Made by a program: the position numbers and the translations under genes
Shown: positions 46,501 to 55,611 of the stretch, one piece after another
Layout: the number at the start of each line of letters is the position of its first letter
Numbering within the stretch: the first letter of the stretch is position 1
The notes under the pieces: model-generated
What the model was told of the DNA's origin: nothing
The model's input: the letters and a program-made list of their open reading frames with translations, nothing else
Database searches by the model: none
Source of the DNA: CAYJLB01 sp964370845
GTDB lineage: Bacteria; Bacillota; Clostridia; Oscillospirales; Ruminococcaceae
Assembly: GCA_964370845.1 (NCBI GenBank)
Contig: CAYJLB010000001.1
Location: 38,135-102,134 of the forward strand
Direction: 5' to 3'
Length of the DNA: 64,000 bases

Positions 46501-46640
46501 TAGGCTATGCCGATGCATTCAAGACAAATTCTAATTGCCTTTGCTAAAACATCATTCGCCTCACCAATAAAAATTCCAATCACAATGAAGGCGAGTGCTG
46601 TGAAAATTAACCCAGCCCTTATAATTGTAATTTTTTTCAT
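46500..46640 (-). CDS. small CXXC membrane protein (CD1871A-like)
   Basis: 46 residues, beginning MKKITIIRAGLIFTALAF and with one hydrophobic helix, then the CXXC pair in CLECIGIA near the end. I recall a C. difficile-type family described by this CXXC motif (CD1871A). The ATG overlaps the stop of tlpA (TAATG), so it is coupled to that gene. The CXXC next to a TlpA lipoprotein and a 4Fe-4S membrane protein suggests thiol relay. The stop lies exactly at the edge of repeat copy B. Confidence 0.75.
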   Translation of the reverse strand: MKKITIIRAGLIFTALAFIVIGIFIGEANDVLAKAIRICLECIGIA

Positions 46641-47818
46641 TATTTAACAAGCTCCATTCTTTCGGAAATAGTGTTTAAATAAGTTTCTTCAGCATTAGCT
46701 GGAACGCCTACAATTGGCTCACCAATTAAATTTCCGTCGCTGTCAACGAAAATTGTTGTTGGAATAGCTTGCACATATCTTGAAATATTTTCCAAAATTT
46801 CGTCATTGTCAATTAAAGTCGGAAACATTGCATTTTCTGAGTTTAGTATTTCTAAAGCAAGCTCACCCTCAGTTGCTCCATCAGTTGCTACTGAAATAAA
46901 ATTTGCCCCCTCTGGTAAATTCTCGTAAACTCGCGCTAAATCAGGCATTTCGGAGATACAAGGACCGCACCAAGTCGCCCAAAAATTAATCATTGTAATT
47001 TCATAATCTGCAAAAATTTCTTCACTTACCGTTTCCCCTGTTAAAGTTTCTGCTGTAAAAGTTCCGAAATTAGGTGGATAGCCAGCAGGTGCATAAGGAT
47101 TATCGCTATTTAATATATCCAAATATTCCTCATCAGGAGTGAAAATAAATAAATTTTCTCTGTACTCATCTTTAGTTGCCAAAATATTATTGATTAAATC
47201 CAAAGTTTCTTGAGGAGCATCTAAACCATCAGTACTCTTTAAATATGTGAAATAATAATCAATTGTATCTCCGTCATAAACTTTTTCAACAACATAATCA
47301 CTGGATTTCATATTTTCAAAAGGAAATTCAGTTGCACTTTCTCTTTCAGCAAAAAATCCTATAACATCTGTCTTCTCTAATTTTTCAAAATCTTCCTCAG
47401 TAAAATCGTCCGGGAAATCATCATAAAATGGATACTCATTTACAACTTGCAAGGAAAAACCATTGCTTTGCTGAGTGTTTACATGAATAAAATTCTCCTC
47501 AGCTGAGTCTATAATTGCACTTGGATAAACAACTCCAACGCCAATATATTCATCATAACTAATAGCACTTTCCTCATCATTTAAGTCAAGTTCTTTTCCA
47601 GAAACACCTACCATATATTGATGTAGTTCAACGTTTATAATCGCTTCCTCATCGGGCTTAATTACCTCGGCAGTTTCCTCAGCTTCCGTCGTTTGAGTAG
47701 TAGTTTCACTTGCAGTAGTTTTTTCCGTTTCATCGGGTACAGTTGAACTTTCACTTGCACAAGCCGCAAGAAAAGTAGTAAAAAATACCAAAGTCAATAA
47801 TAATGTTAATTTTTTCAT
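46640..47818 (-). CDS. TlpA-type thioredoxin-fold lipoprotein
   Basis: 392 residues. Signal with lipobox LAAC (Cys 20), a Thr/Glu-rich linker, a unique ~200-residue domain, and a C-terminal TlpA/ResA domain with the redox motif FWATWCGPCISEMPDL and the cis-Pro loop AIPTTIF. It should reduce or oxidise thiols outside the cell, fed by the small CXXC and 4Fe-4S membrane proteins encoded downstream. Start 47818 by AAAGGAATG; an earlier in-frame ATG belongs to that site. Confidence 0.9.
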   Translation of the reverse strand: MKKLTLLLTLVFFTTFLAACASESSTVPDETEKTTASETTTQTTEAEETAEVIKPDEEAIINVELHQYMVGVSGKELDLNDEESAISYDEYIGVGVVYPSAIIDSAEENFIHVNTQQSNGFSLQVVNEYPFYDDFPDDFTEEDFEKLEKTDVIGFFAERESATEFPFENMKSSDYVVEKVYDGDTIDYYFTYLKSTDGLDAPQETLDLINNILATKDEYRENLFIFTPDEEYLDILNSDNPYAPAGYPPNFGTFTAETLTGETVSEEIFADYEITMINFWATWCGPCISEMPDLARVYENLPEGANFISVATDGATEGELALEILNSENAMFPTLIDNDEILENISRYVQAIPTTIFVDSDGNLIGEPIVGVPANAEETYLNTISERMELVK

Positions 47819-47867
47819 AACAATAACCATTCCTTTCTAAGTAAAATTAGTCGAGTTTATCCTTTTG

Positions 47868-49702
47868 CTACTTAATATTTTTAAAGAAAATTAGATAAAA
47901 TAGCTTCCCTTTTTTCTCTTTGACATAAGAACTTACATCATTTCTAAATGTTATAAGCAAATCTAAATTATCAATATTTTCGTTGCCACCGTACAAAATT
48001 TTCTCAATTGTGCAAATAATTTGTTCTCGTTGTTCTAATAAATGAGGGTTAAAATCATCAAAAGGCGTTGTTTTTCTGTTTCTTTCCGAATGACTTTCAG
48101 AATGATAAAGTGGGAGGATTTCGTAAGCATTTATCATAAAATCACGGACTGTTTCTTGATTTTTCCTTTTAATTTTAACCATTTCTAAAAGATTGATTGT
48201 GGATTTATATATCGTTGTTGGATTTTTTGATAATAATACTAAATGTATAACTTTGTTTTTATATGACAAAAAGAATATTATTCCAAAACTCAATAACAAG
48301 ACACTTCCCACAGTAATTAATGCTGGAATTAAACTTGTAAAATCGTATTCTTTCTCTGTTACAACTATTTCTTCTTCAGTGCTTTCAGTTGTACCCAAAG
48401 TAGTTTGTGACGTTGTTTCTATAGTAAATTCAGTAGTTTCTGTGGTTTCAGTGGTTTGGGTTGTTTCCTCCACTTCATCAATAGGATTTCCGTTAATTTC
48501 GCTGTCCACCCAACTAGCTGGAGTAGCGTCAAAAATTGCGTAACCAACATTCGGTAAATAAACCTCTACCCACGCGTGTTTATGGAAGTCAGTAACCTCT
48601 TGATACTCACCATCTACTGAGGCTGGAATATAATAACCCGAAACATATCGGCAAGGAATGTCTAAACTTCTCAACAAAACTAACATAGACGAAGCAAAAG
48701 AAACACAATATCCCTCTTGATGTTCAAATAAAAAGCTATCCACAAAATCCACACCCTCCACCTCATCTGGAGTGGTTGTATATGGATAAGTATAAGCTAA
48801 ATAATTTCTAATGTAACCACTCATACTATAAACATACATTATATGCAAATATTCGTCATTATAATAATCTTCTACCTCAGTATGATTATATTGAGGACTT
48901 AAAAAATCATATAATATATCCTCTTGAAGCTGTGTCGCAAGGTCTTTTGTCCTTTGAGTCACAGTTTCTGGAAGTTGTGTGTTACTTTCAGTTATATTAA
49001 CTTCCTCAAAACTATTCACCCACACATTATTTCCGATAACAGAGTTTTCTTTGAAATAATGAACTTTAAATTCATCATTTCTATCAAGACTTTGTGCTAA
49101 AGAAACTTCATCATATTGGTTACTAGAAAATAAATTTTCTCCTGTTTGTTGGTCTTGATGATAAATTGTTTCGACAAAACTTGTTGTGGGAGGTAAAGGC
49201 AAAATGTTGCTGTCATAACCAGCAATTTTTATGTCAAAACTATTATATTCAAGAAAACTAAGCACCAATAACTCAGGTGCAAAAGGTTGTTTTTCGCTAT
49301 TTTTATCAGCTTTTTCAAATCCCGAACCTGTGTAAATATCATAAGTTGCAGTTCGCAAATATAAATCTTCATTATTTCGCACTTCGAAATGAACAACAGT
49401 ATCACGCGTTAAGCTTCCACCTAAAGAAACGTCCTCCTCATCATATCTTTTAAATAAGGAGTTAATTCCGTTTATATAAGTAATATCTCTAACAACACTT
49501 TCCCTTGTAATATTTATATAAGAAACAAAATCATGTGAAATGAAATCAAAAGTCGTAACAAAAGTTGAAATAGTGAGAATTATAACAGGGATAATGGATA
49601 TTGCAAGCCTTTTAAACTGAAAAGGCAGATAAGGCTTTAAGGTCGCTTTTTTATGGGAATATTTGTAATATTTCGCTCGACCATGAAGCCATAAAATTAT
49701 AA
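47868..49702 (-). CDS. transglutaminase-like protein, C-terminal part (split by gap)
   Basis: About 611 residues after an assembly gap at 49703-49712. After a short membrane segment comes an exported domain, a transglutaminase core with Cys in HQEGYCVSFASSM, His in FHKHAWVEVY and Asp in AIFDATPASW, a Thr/Glu-rich linker, one membrane helix (LIPALITVGSVLLLSFGIIFF) and a cytoplasmic tail. This is the DUF3488/TgpA layout. It joins in one gene with the part at 49713-50253. The usual operon is MoxR, DUF58, transglutaminase, as here. Confidence 0.88.
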
Positions 49703-49712
49703 NNNNNNNNNN
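49703..49712. other. assembly gap (10 N) inside the transglutaminase gene
   Basis: Ten Ns of placeholder type. Both sides are read best in frames that differ by the ten, so the real missing length is unknown. Confidence 0.98.
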
Positions 49713-50253
49713 AAACGCAAATAAACAAATAAGTGTAGTCAATATCTGTAAAAAAAGAACTAAGCACTATAAAACCTATAAAAAATATTGTGCCAATAAT
49801 TTTCACGAACAAAGTGAACCTTTTTATGTAATAAATGTAAAGTAAAAAGATTGCAACTCCGCTATAAACCAATATTCTAAAACTTTGTCCGTAAATTTCA
49901 TTTGTAAATACTTCAGGAAGTGGGTCGGAATAGTATAAAAAATCAGCAAATTCTAACGCATATTCCTGAATTGCTACTAAACCAGTTTTATAAAGAAAAA
50001 CTCCAAGAGAAATTACTCCCACACCTAAAACAGGGTAAAATATTTTTTTGCTTATATTTAAAAAGGAAAAACCTAGCCAAAAAATTGTATTAGGAACGAC
50101 TATAGCAGGGAAAAATTCAAAAGAAAGTCCAAGTAAAGTAGTAAGAAAAGTAAAAGAAAGCACACTTGCAAAAGCGGAAAAGATTAATCCATCAAAAACC
50201 GCTATCAAAAACTTTTGTAAAATTTTATTTCCAGATTTATTTTTTATATACAC
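49713..50253 (-). CDS. transglutaminase-like protein, N-terminal membrane part
   Basis: About 180 residues with five or six membrane helices, ending at the gap after YTYLFICV. The following gene part begins with a similar helix and cytoplasmic loop (ILWLHGRAKYYK). This is the multi-helix N-terminus of DUF3488/TgpA-type transglutaminases. It lies 15 bases after the DUF58 gene. Confidence 0.85.
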
Positions 50254-50267
50254 TTTATCACTCCGAT

Positions 50268-51440
50268 TTAGTTCATCTCTAGTAATGATTTTTCGTCAAA
50301 AAGTAGTATTGTCTTGTAATTATCATTTTTTTCTTGCAATATTTTTTCAATTTCATTTTTATGCTTTGTTCCAGAAGAACTGAGAAAAATAATGCTGTTT
50401 GATTGCAATAATGTAAAAATTGAAAAATCTGCATTCTCATTGTATTCAGAAATTATTACTGCAATTGGTAAATTTGCGGTAGTTATATTCAAAGGTTTGT
50501 ACTCAAAATCTTGTACAATGTTTGGAATATAATTAGCAAGGTCGGTGGGAAGTCTATTTTGAATATCCTCGGTGTAAGTTATTTGCTTTCCGTCAAAAAA
50601 GTTGAGTATGGTTACACAATTTCTACACTCCAAATAAAAATTGTTGACAGCATAAACTACTTCGGCGACTGTATTATAGTTATTTGGAGAAAATTTGTCC
50701 ACAAAAATACTAATAGCAGGTCCTTTTGTTGGCGTTGCATATTCTTTTACTAAAGTTTTTTGTTGCACCGCAGATTTTTTGAAATTAATTAATTTTATAG
50801 GGTCGCCAGGAGTATATTCTTTATTTCCGATATAATCATCATATTCTTTCTTCGCAAAAACAAGGTGAGAAGCTGAAATATTTGGGTTTAACACCAATCT
50901 ATCTTCAAAATCCAGTTTTTTTAGTTTAGGAAGAACTAAACATTCCAAAGAATAAGGATTTTCGCTAACTTTATACTTCCGCACAAAAAGAGAAAAATAA
51001 CTTTCTATATAAATATAATCCACAGAAAAAGTATGTTTCCCTACATCTTGCGGTTGAAACTTTATAATAATATTTTTTCTGACTTTCTTATAAGTAGGTT
51101 TTTTTCCACTAAATTTATAAGAAATAATAAAATTATTAAGCACTCGCCACTTTCTAGACACATTTATATCAAGGTTTAACGCTAATTCCTCTCCCCTTTC
51201 AATAATTGGGGAAGAAATACTTTGTACAACTTTAAATTTTTGCAACGCTAAAATAAAAATTCCAACATCTACCAAAAGTAGAGAAATCCCAAAAACAAAT
51301 ATCATCCATAAAATATAATTTCCATAATAAATGCAAACTAAAAACAATATTAAAATAGCAATTAAATATAAAACAAATAAATTATGTGGCTTTTTACACG
51401 GAATATTTGTATCAAAAACTTTTTCTTTCAAACTTTCCAC
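50268..51440 (-). CDS. DUF58 family protein
   Basis: 390 residues. Two N-terminal membrane helices (about 23-70), an immunoglobulin-like middle, and the DUF58 core with EYTPGDPIKLINFKKSA (family pattern YxxGDxxRxIxWxxSA) ending in a von Willebrand-like fold. In MoxR operons DUF58 proteins are chaperone-like partners of the AAA+ ATPase. It starts 22 bases after moxR. Confidence 0.88.
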   Translation of the reverse strand: MESLKEKVFDTNIPCKKPHNLFVLYLIAILILFLVCIYYGNYILWMIFVFGISLLLVDVGIFILALQKFKVVQSISSPIIERGEELALNLDINVSRKWRVLNNFIISYKFSGKKPTYKKVRKNIIIKFQPQDVGKHTFSVDYIYIESYFSLFVRKYKVSENPYSLECLVLPKLKKLDFEDRLVLNPNISASHLVFAKKEYDDYIGNKEYTPGDPIKLINFKKSAVQQKTLVKEYATPTKGPAISIFVDKFSPNNYNTVAEVVYAVNNFYLECRNCVTILNFFDGKQITYTEDIQNRLPTDLANYIPNIVQDFEYKPLNITTANLPIAVIISEYNENADFSIFTLLQSNSIIFLSSSGTKHKNEIEKILQEKNDNYKTILLFDEKSLLEMN

Positions 51441-51462
51441 CTGTTTCCTTAAATAAATCTAT

Positions 51463-52377
51463 TTAGATTGGAGTTTTTTCAATAATTTCCGCAATAATTT
51501 CCTTTGCATGAATAGCAGTTGATAAACCATAAGTTTGAGTCGCAAGCACTAATCTATGAGGTAAAATATAGCTGGATAAGGTTTTTATATCATCAGGTAT
51601 AACATAATCTCTCCCGTGGAGAAAAGCTTTCGCCTGTGCACAATGCATTAATGCAAGGGAAGCACGAGGTGAGCAACCAAGGGCAACTTTCGGGTGATTT
51701 CTCGTTTTTTCTACTATACTTACAATATAACTCATTATTGATTTATCTACAGTGACTAAGTCAACTTGCTTTTGTAAGGAAATAATTTCTTCACCAGAAA
51801 CTACAGGGATAATTTGTGGTAATGTAGTCTTATCTTTAAATCGTGACAACATTTCAATTTCATTATCTGAACTAGGGTAACCAAGGGAAATTCTCATCAT
51901 AAATCGGTCTAATTGTGCTTCAGGAAGTGGCGAAGTTCCCACATTTTCAATTGGGTTTTGTGTAGCAATTACCATAAATGGTTGCGGTACTGTTAAAACA
52001 TTTCCGTCCACAGTTACTTTATATTCCTCCATAACTTCAAGGAGTGCGGATTGAGTTTTTGGTGAAGCTCTGTTAATTTCATCTACTAAAAGTAGATTTG
52101 TCATAACAGGACCTTTTATGTATCTTGTGCTAGAAGTCTTTATATCAAACATAGAAAAGCCTAAAATATCACTAGGCAAAACGTCGGGTGTACACTGAAC
52201 CCTTGAAAAATCGATGCTACAAGATTTCGCTAATGATGAGGCAAGCAAAGTTTTCCCTACCCCAGGTACATCTTCTATTAAAACGTGCCCTTTCGCAAGC
52301 ACGCAAACAAGCATTAAAAATATAGCCTCATTATTTCCGACAATATTTTTAGAAATTTCGTCAAATACTCTTTTCAT
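51463..52377 (-). CDS. MoxR family AAA+ ATPase
   Basis: 304 residues. Walker A DVPGVGKT (about residues 37-44), the GFSMFD and LLVDEINRASPKTQSALLEVMEE Walker B block, and FMVIATQNPIENVGTSPLPEAQLDRFMM sensor 1. It should remodel or mature partner proteins for the exported transglutaminase. First gene of the operon MoxR, DUF58, transglutaminase. Confidence 0.95.
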   Translation of the reverse strand: MKRVFDEISKNIVGNNEAIFLMLVCVLAKGHVLIEDVPGVGKTLLASSLAKSCSIDFSRVQCTPDVLPSDILGFSMFDIKTSSTRYIKGPVMTNLLLVDEINRASPKTQSALLEVMEEYKVTVDGNVLTVPQPFMVIATQNPIENVGTSPLPEAQLDRFMMRISLGYPSSDNEIEMLSRFKDKTTLPQIIPVVSGEEIISLQKQVDLVTVDKSIMSYIVSIVEKTRNHPKVALGCSPRASLALMHCAQAKAFLHGRDYVIPDDIKTLSSYILPHRLVLATQTYGLSTAIHAKEIIAEIIEKTPI

Positions 52378-52510
52378 TTATTTTTACAGCCCTTTCTATA
52401 TTGTGAAATTATTTTTTCTAATTAATTAGTATATATAATTATTGTACTATATTTTCCCCTTTTAGACAATAGAAAAGAGTTAATATTTTATTAAAATTTT
52501 TTATTAATAA

Positions 52511-52560
52511 AAAGAAGGTGTGACGAAACTAAAAAATTGTGTTTCGTCACACCTTCTTTT
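52511..52560. terminator. terminator with GTGACGAAAC stem
   Basis: AAAGAAGGTGTGACGAAAC (52511-52529) is an exact 19-bp inverted repeat of 52541-52559. It lies upstream of moxR and downstream of the small membrane gene; T runs flank it. Confidence 0.88.
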
Positions 52561-52601
52561 TGCTGCAATTATCTTTGCAGTGTTTACGTTTTAATGAAAA
52601 T

Positions 52602-52706
52602 TTACTTTTTTTTGATAAATTTTACTACTAAAGTCCCGATTAATATCAAAAGAAATAAATTAAAAATCGACCAAATAATCTGAAATATATTAATATCTAC
52701 AATCAT
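52602..52706 (-). CDS. very small membrane protein (34 residues)
   Basis: 34 residues: a short start MIVDINIFQ, one hydrophobic helix and a KFIKKK tail. The GAGGTG ribosome site lies 7 nt before the ATG. No family recognised; the pattern (single helix plus basic tail) is that of many small membrane proteins. It lies between the moxR terminator and the gapped membrane gene. Confidence 0.5.
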   Translation of the reverse strand: MIVDINIFQIIWSIFNLFLLILIGTLVVKFIKKK

Positions 52707-52792
52707 ATTTACACCTCACAATTCGCACTTTTTACTTTTTAAATCATATTCGATAATACCCATGGTGGATTTTAGGTTTTATTCATAAAGTA

Positions 52793-53134
52793 GCCCCTTT
52801 TTTGTGCATTAGATAGAACCAATGTGCTATTAACAAAGACACAAGTATAACTGAAATAACAAAATTTGNNNNNNNNNNAAAGGAGAAATAAAATTACATA
52901 ACCAATAAAAAGCAATGCTTTAATAGTCAATTTCTTTGCTGGTGTTTTCTTTATTGTTTTAAAAACAAGTATTCCAATCAAAATAATCTCAGGAAGAATT
53001 CCTATTATTACTCTTAGAATTACATTATTTATTTCAATATTATATTCAACACAAAATTTAATTATAGTTTGCGATAGAAAATATAAAATGAAAACACCTT
53101 CTTCAAAAGTTGAGAATAATTGTTGTTTTAGCAT
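52793..53134 (-). CDS. small multi-helix membrane protein, interrupted by assembly gap
   Basis: About 110 residues, with the gap (52869-52878, 10 N) inside. Before the gap: three or four helices including FILYFLSQTIIKFCV and IIGILPEIILIGILVF. After the gap, the frame that continues as one hydrophobic helix (FVISVILVSLLIAHWFYLMHKK) ends at 52793, while the naive frame gives a Cys-rich, non-hydrophobic tail to 52772; I prefer the former. No family recognised. Confidence 0.5.
52869..52878. other. assembly gap (10 N) in the membrane gene
   Basis: Ten Ns, of the same kind as at 49703. True length unknown. Confidence 0.98.
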
Positions 53135-53276
53135 TATAAATCCCCCTTAATACGTCTATCATCAAGCATAACAATGAGAAAAATAGAATGAAGTAAATTT
53201 ACTACAATTATATTATATCATTTATTTATTAAAAAGAACGGTTATAATTATGAATGTTTTGTTAATTTCTAATGCA

Positions 53277-53328
53277 AAAAAGGCGTGACGAAACACAGTT
53301 TTAGTTTCATCACACCCTTTTTTATTCT
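53277..53328. terminator. terminator at the end of the GH26 gene
   Basis: AAAGGCGTGACGAAAC pairs with GTTTCATCACACCCTTT, with two mismatches (53279-53294 and 53304-53320), followed by T runs. Its stem holds the same GTGACGAAAC core. It overlaps the GH26 stop region. Confidence 0.75.
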
Positions 53329-54947
53329 CTTAAATCAGGCAATCTTTCTAATGTCATAACGTTTTCATGGCTATAAATTAAGATAAGATCTTCCTTTGTC
53401 ATATATTGCTCGGAATAATGCCCGTCACTTGCCATAATATATTCCCCGTACCAAACCCCAAACCAAGACCAAACTGCATTATCTCTAATAGAAAAATCAG
53501 GGAAAGGTGCTGTGGAACTTTCCGACAAAGCAATTAATTTATTTTGCGTAATTTCAGTATACTGTACAAAAATATTAACTTGATTTAGATGACTTTGACT
53601 AGCTGAATAAATGTCAGCAGAAATAATATCGCACTTATCATCACCAACATACCAATCTATATCCTGTGCATTCCAAACCCAAATCAAATTATTTAATCCG
53701 TGATAGTAAGTTTGCCTATCATAAAGCAAATTCCAAAGCCAATTATAACTTTCAAATCCGCTTGCTCCCCACCAAAACCAATCGCCACTAGCCTCGTGCA
53801 AAGGTCGCCATAGCACCGCAACATCATTTTCTTGTAAAACAAGCAATTGCTGAGAAATTCTGTCAATATCACGCACTATTTCAAAAGTTTCCTCTGTAAT
53901 ATCTCCATTTTGATATAAAATTTCAATTTCTTGTAGTGGAAGCTGTGAAATATCGATATCTGTCACTGCTTTAGATAAATCAAAATCTGTTTCACCAGTG
54001 TAAAATGATGGCTCACCAACAGGTGCCTGCCAGTGCCACATATAGCTCACTAAACCACCTTTTTTTGACCAGTCAATAGCTTTTTCAATTTCCTCAATCT
54101 CATAATCTGTATCAGCGGTATAAAAAGATAAATCACCAAGTCGAATAGCAGGATAACGCCCTGTCACAGAGTAAATTAAGTCTAGTTCGTTATTTGTTCC
54201 AGGAGTAACGTATTGCCCGCTTAAAATATTTGTGCCAAAATTTTCCACTAAGTAAGACATTGTAGCTTTTGCTTTTTCAGTAGCATTTTCATTTATCAAT
54301 TCCTCGGTTGCTGAGAGTTCAATATTTTGTATATCCTCACTACTTTCCACTGAAATGTAGTCAAAATCAATTCCTCCCGTAACTTCTTTAATGGAAAATG
54401 TGTTAATTCCGCTAGTTAAATAAACATTGCTGTAAACAATATCCTCAAAATTTCCCGACCCAGATGTGATGAACTCCCCTATTTCAGTTTCGTCAACTAG
54501 CAAAATATTGTTCATTTTATTGTCGGAAGCAACTCGCAAAGTTATATTGTAATGCTGGCTAGTAGGAAGATTAAAAGTAACAATAACTTCATTTTCAAAA
54601 GATTTGTCAAACCCAGTCAAATAGCCAGTGTCGCTGTATCCATCTCGTCTTTGTGATAAGGATATATTTCCACTCGCAACGCCCATTTCTGCTTCAACTA
54701 AACGAGAATAACTCTCATAATTAACTGTGGTAATGTCCGCCTCAACCTCAGTTGCTGTTGTCATATCAGAGAGGTCTAAGGCAGTTGTTGTGACAGAAGT
54801 AGTTTCACTTATTTCACTTTCCGTTACAACTTCAGATGTTTGGACTTCACTTTCTTCAAAAGTAATGTCATTTATAGAATCACAAGCCGATAATAAACTT
54901 GCTGTTAAAATTACAATTGCCAAAAAAACACAGGAAAATTTGTTCAT
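53322..54947 (-). CDS. GH26 beta-mannanase-type lipoprotein with CBM35-like module
   Basis: 541 residues. Signal with lipobox LLSAC (Cys 22), a Ser/Thr/Glu-rich linker to residue 75, a CBM35-like module (about 78-202, VEAEMG, FDYISVE), and a GH26 TIM barrel (about 215-530). The acid/base Glu lies in WRPLHEASGDWFWW (E385) and the nucleophile in ALSESS (E476). It should hydrolyse beta-mannan outside the cell. Start 54947 follows AAAGGG. Upstream lies a sigma-D promoter for another operon in the opposite direction. Confidence 0.9.
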   Translation of the reverse strand: MNKFSCVFLAIVILTASLLSACDSINDITFEESEVQTSEVVTESEISETTSVTTTALDLSDMTTATEVEADITTVNYESYSRLVEAEMGVASGNISLSQRRDGYSDTGYLTGFDKSFENEVIVTFNLPTSQHYNITLRVASDNKMNNILLVDETEIGEFITSGSGNFEDIVYSNVYLTSGINTFSIKEVTGGIDFDYISVESSEDIQNIELSATEELINENATEKAKATMSYLVENFGTNILSGQYVTPGTNNELDLIYSVTGRYPAIRLGDLSFYTADTDYEIEEIEKAIDWSKKGGLVSYMWHWQAPVGEPSFYTGETDFDLSKAVTDIDISQLPLQEIEILYQNGDITEETFEIVRDIDRISQQLLVLQENDVAVLWRPLHEASGDWFWWGASGFESYNWLWNLLYDRQTYYHGLNNLIWVWNAQDIDWYVGDDKCDIISADIYSASQSHLNQVNIFVQYTEITQNKLIALSESSTAPFPDFSIRDNAVWSWFGVWYGEYIMASDGHYSEQYMTKEDLILIYSHENVMTLERLPDLRE

Positions 54948-55112
54948 TTTTAATAAATTCCCTTTCCCATTTTTCATCATAAAAATTTTGTTTCCCCAAA
55001 TAAAAAATGTATATATTTAATTTACCACAAAAAAGGAAATTATACAAGTAAAATCTAAGTTTTTCAACAAACTTTCACAATTGAAAAGTTTTTATTTTTT
55101 TTAGAAAAAAAC

Positions 55113-55139
55113 TAAAGTTTTAAATTGTTCTGTCGATAT
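55113..55139 (+). promoter_or_regulatory. sigma-D/sigma-28 promoter of the late flagellar operon
   Basis: TAAA (55113-55116), exactly 15 bp, then GTCGATAT (55132-55139), matching the sigma-28 consensus TAAA-N15-GCCGATAT at all but one base. The first gene is flgM, the anti-sigma factor of this sigma factor. The transcript would include repeat copy 2 in its leader. Confidence 0.85.
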
Positions 55140-55160
55140 ATTTTATAGGTAAAAAATAGT

Positions 55161-55263
55161 TATAGTTAATTATGTTAGAAAATGCACCAGAAATAAAGTA
55201 AGAAAAGCTTTGATTTATGGTTTTTGCTAGAGAGATAGTAACATTTTCAACTTAATTCACTAT
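55161..55263. repeat. ~105-bp palindromic repeat, copy 2
   Basis: Arms TATAGTTAATTATGTTAGAAAA (55161-55182) and TTTTCAACTTAATTCACTAT (55244-55263) match those of copy 1 (17837-17941), as does the middle AAAGCTTTGATTTATG. It lies in the flgM leader between the sigma-D site and the ribosome site. No gene is in the gap 54948-55298. Confidence 0.8.
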
Positions 55264-55298
55264 TTATGTATTCCACAAAGAGAAAGGAATGTGAGTTT

Positions 55299-55583
55299 AT
55301 GGAAATTAAAGGTTTTAACAATGCGATTTCGGCTTATAAATCCAACAATAATTACGAAAAAGTCGCTAAAAATACATCTGCTACAAAAAGCACAAAAAAC
55401 ATAGATACTGTTGAATTTTCTGCTAGTGCTACTTCTGACAGTGTTTTAAAGGCACAAGTTGCTACTTCTGTAAATGAAAATGCAAGTGCTGGTAAAATTG
55501 CCATGCTTAAAGAAAAAATTGCAAGCGGACAATATAATATCCCCGCTGAAAATATAGCTCAATCAATTTTGGGCAAGTATTAA
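55299..55583 (+). CDS. flgM: anti-sigma-28 factor FlgM
   Basis: 94 residues. The FlgM C-terminal pattern is clear: VEFSASATSDSVLKAQ, KIAMLKEKIASGQYNIPAENIAQSIL. It holds sigma-28 inactive until the hook is built and FlgM is exported. It is the first gene behind a sigma-28 promoter, which gives negative feedback. Start 55299 by GAAAGGAATG; an earlier open start lacks a site. Confidence 0.9.
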   Translation: MEIKGFNNAISAYKSNNNYEKVAKNTSATKSTKNIDTVEFSASATSDSVLKAQVATSVNENASAGKIAMLKEKIASGQYNIPAENIAQSILGKY

Positions 55584-55611
55584 AATTTGATATAACGAAA
55601 GGGGAATACCT

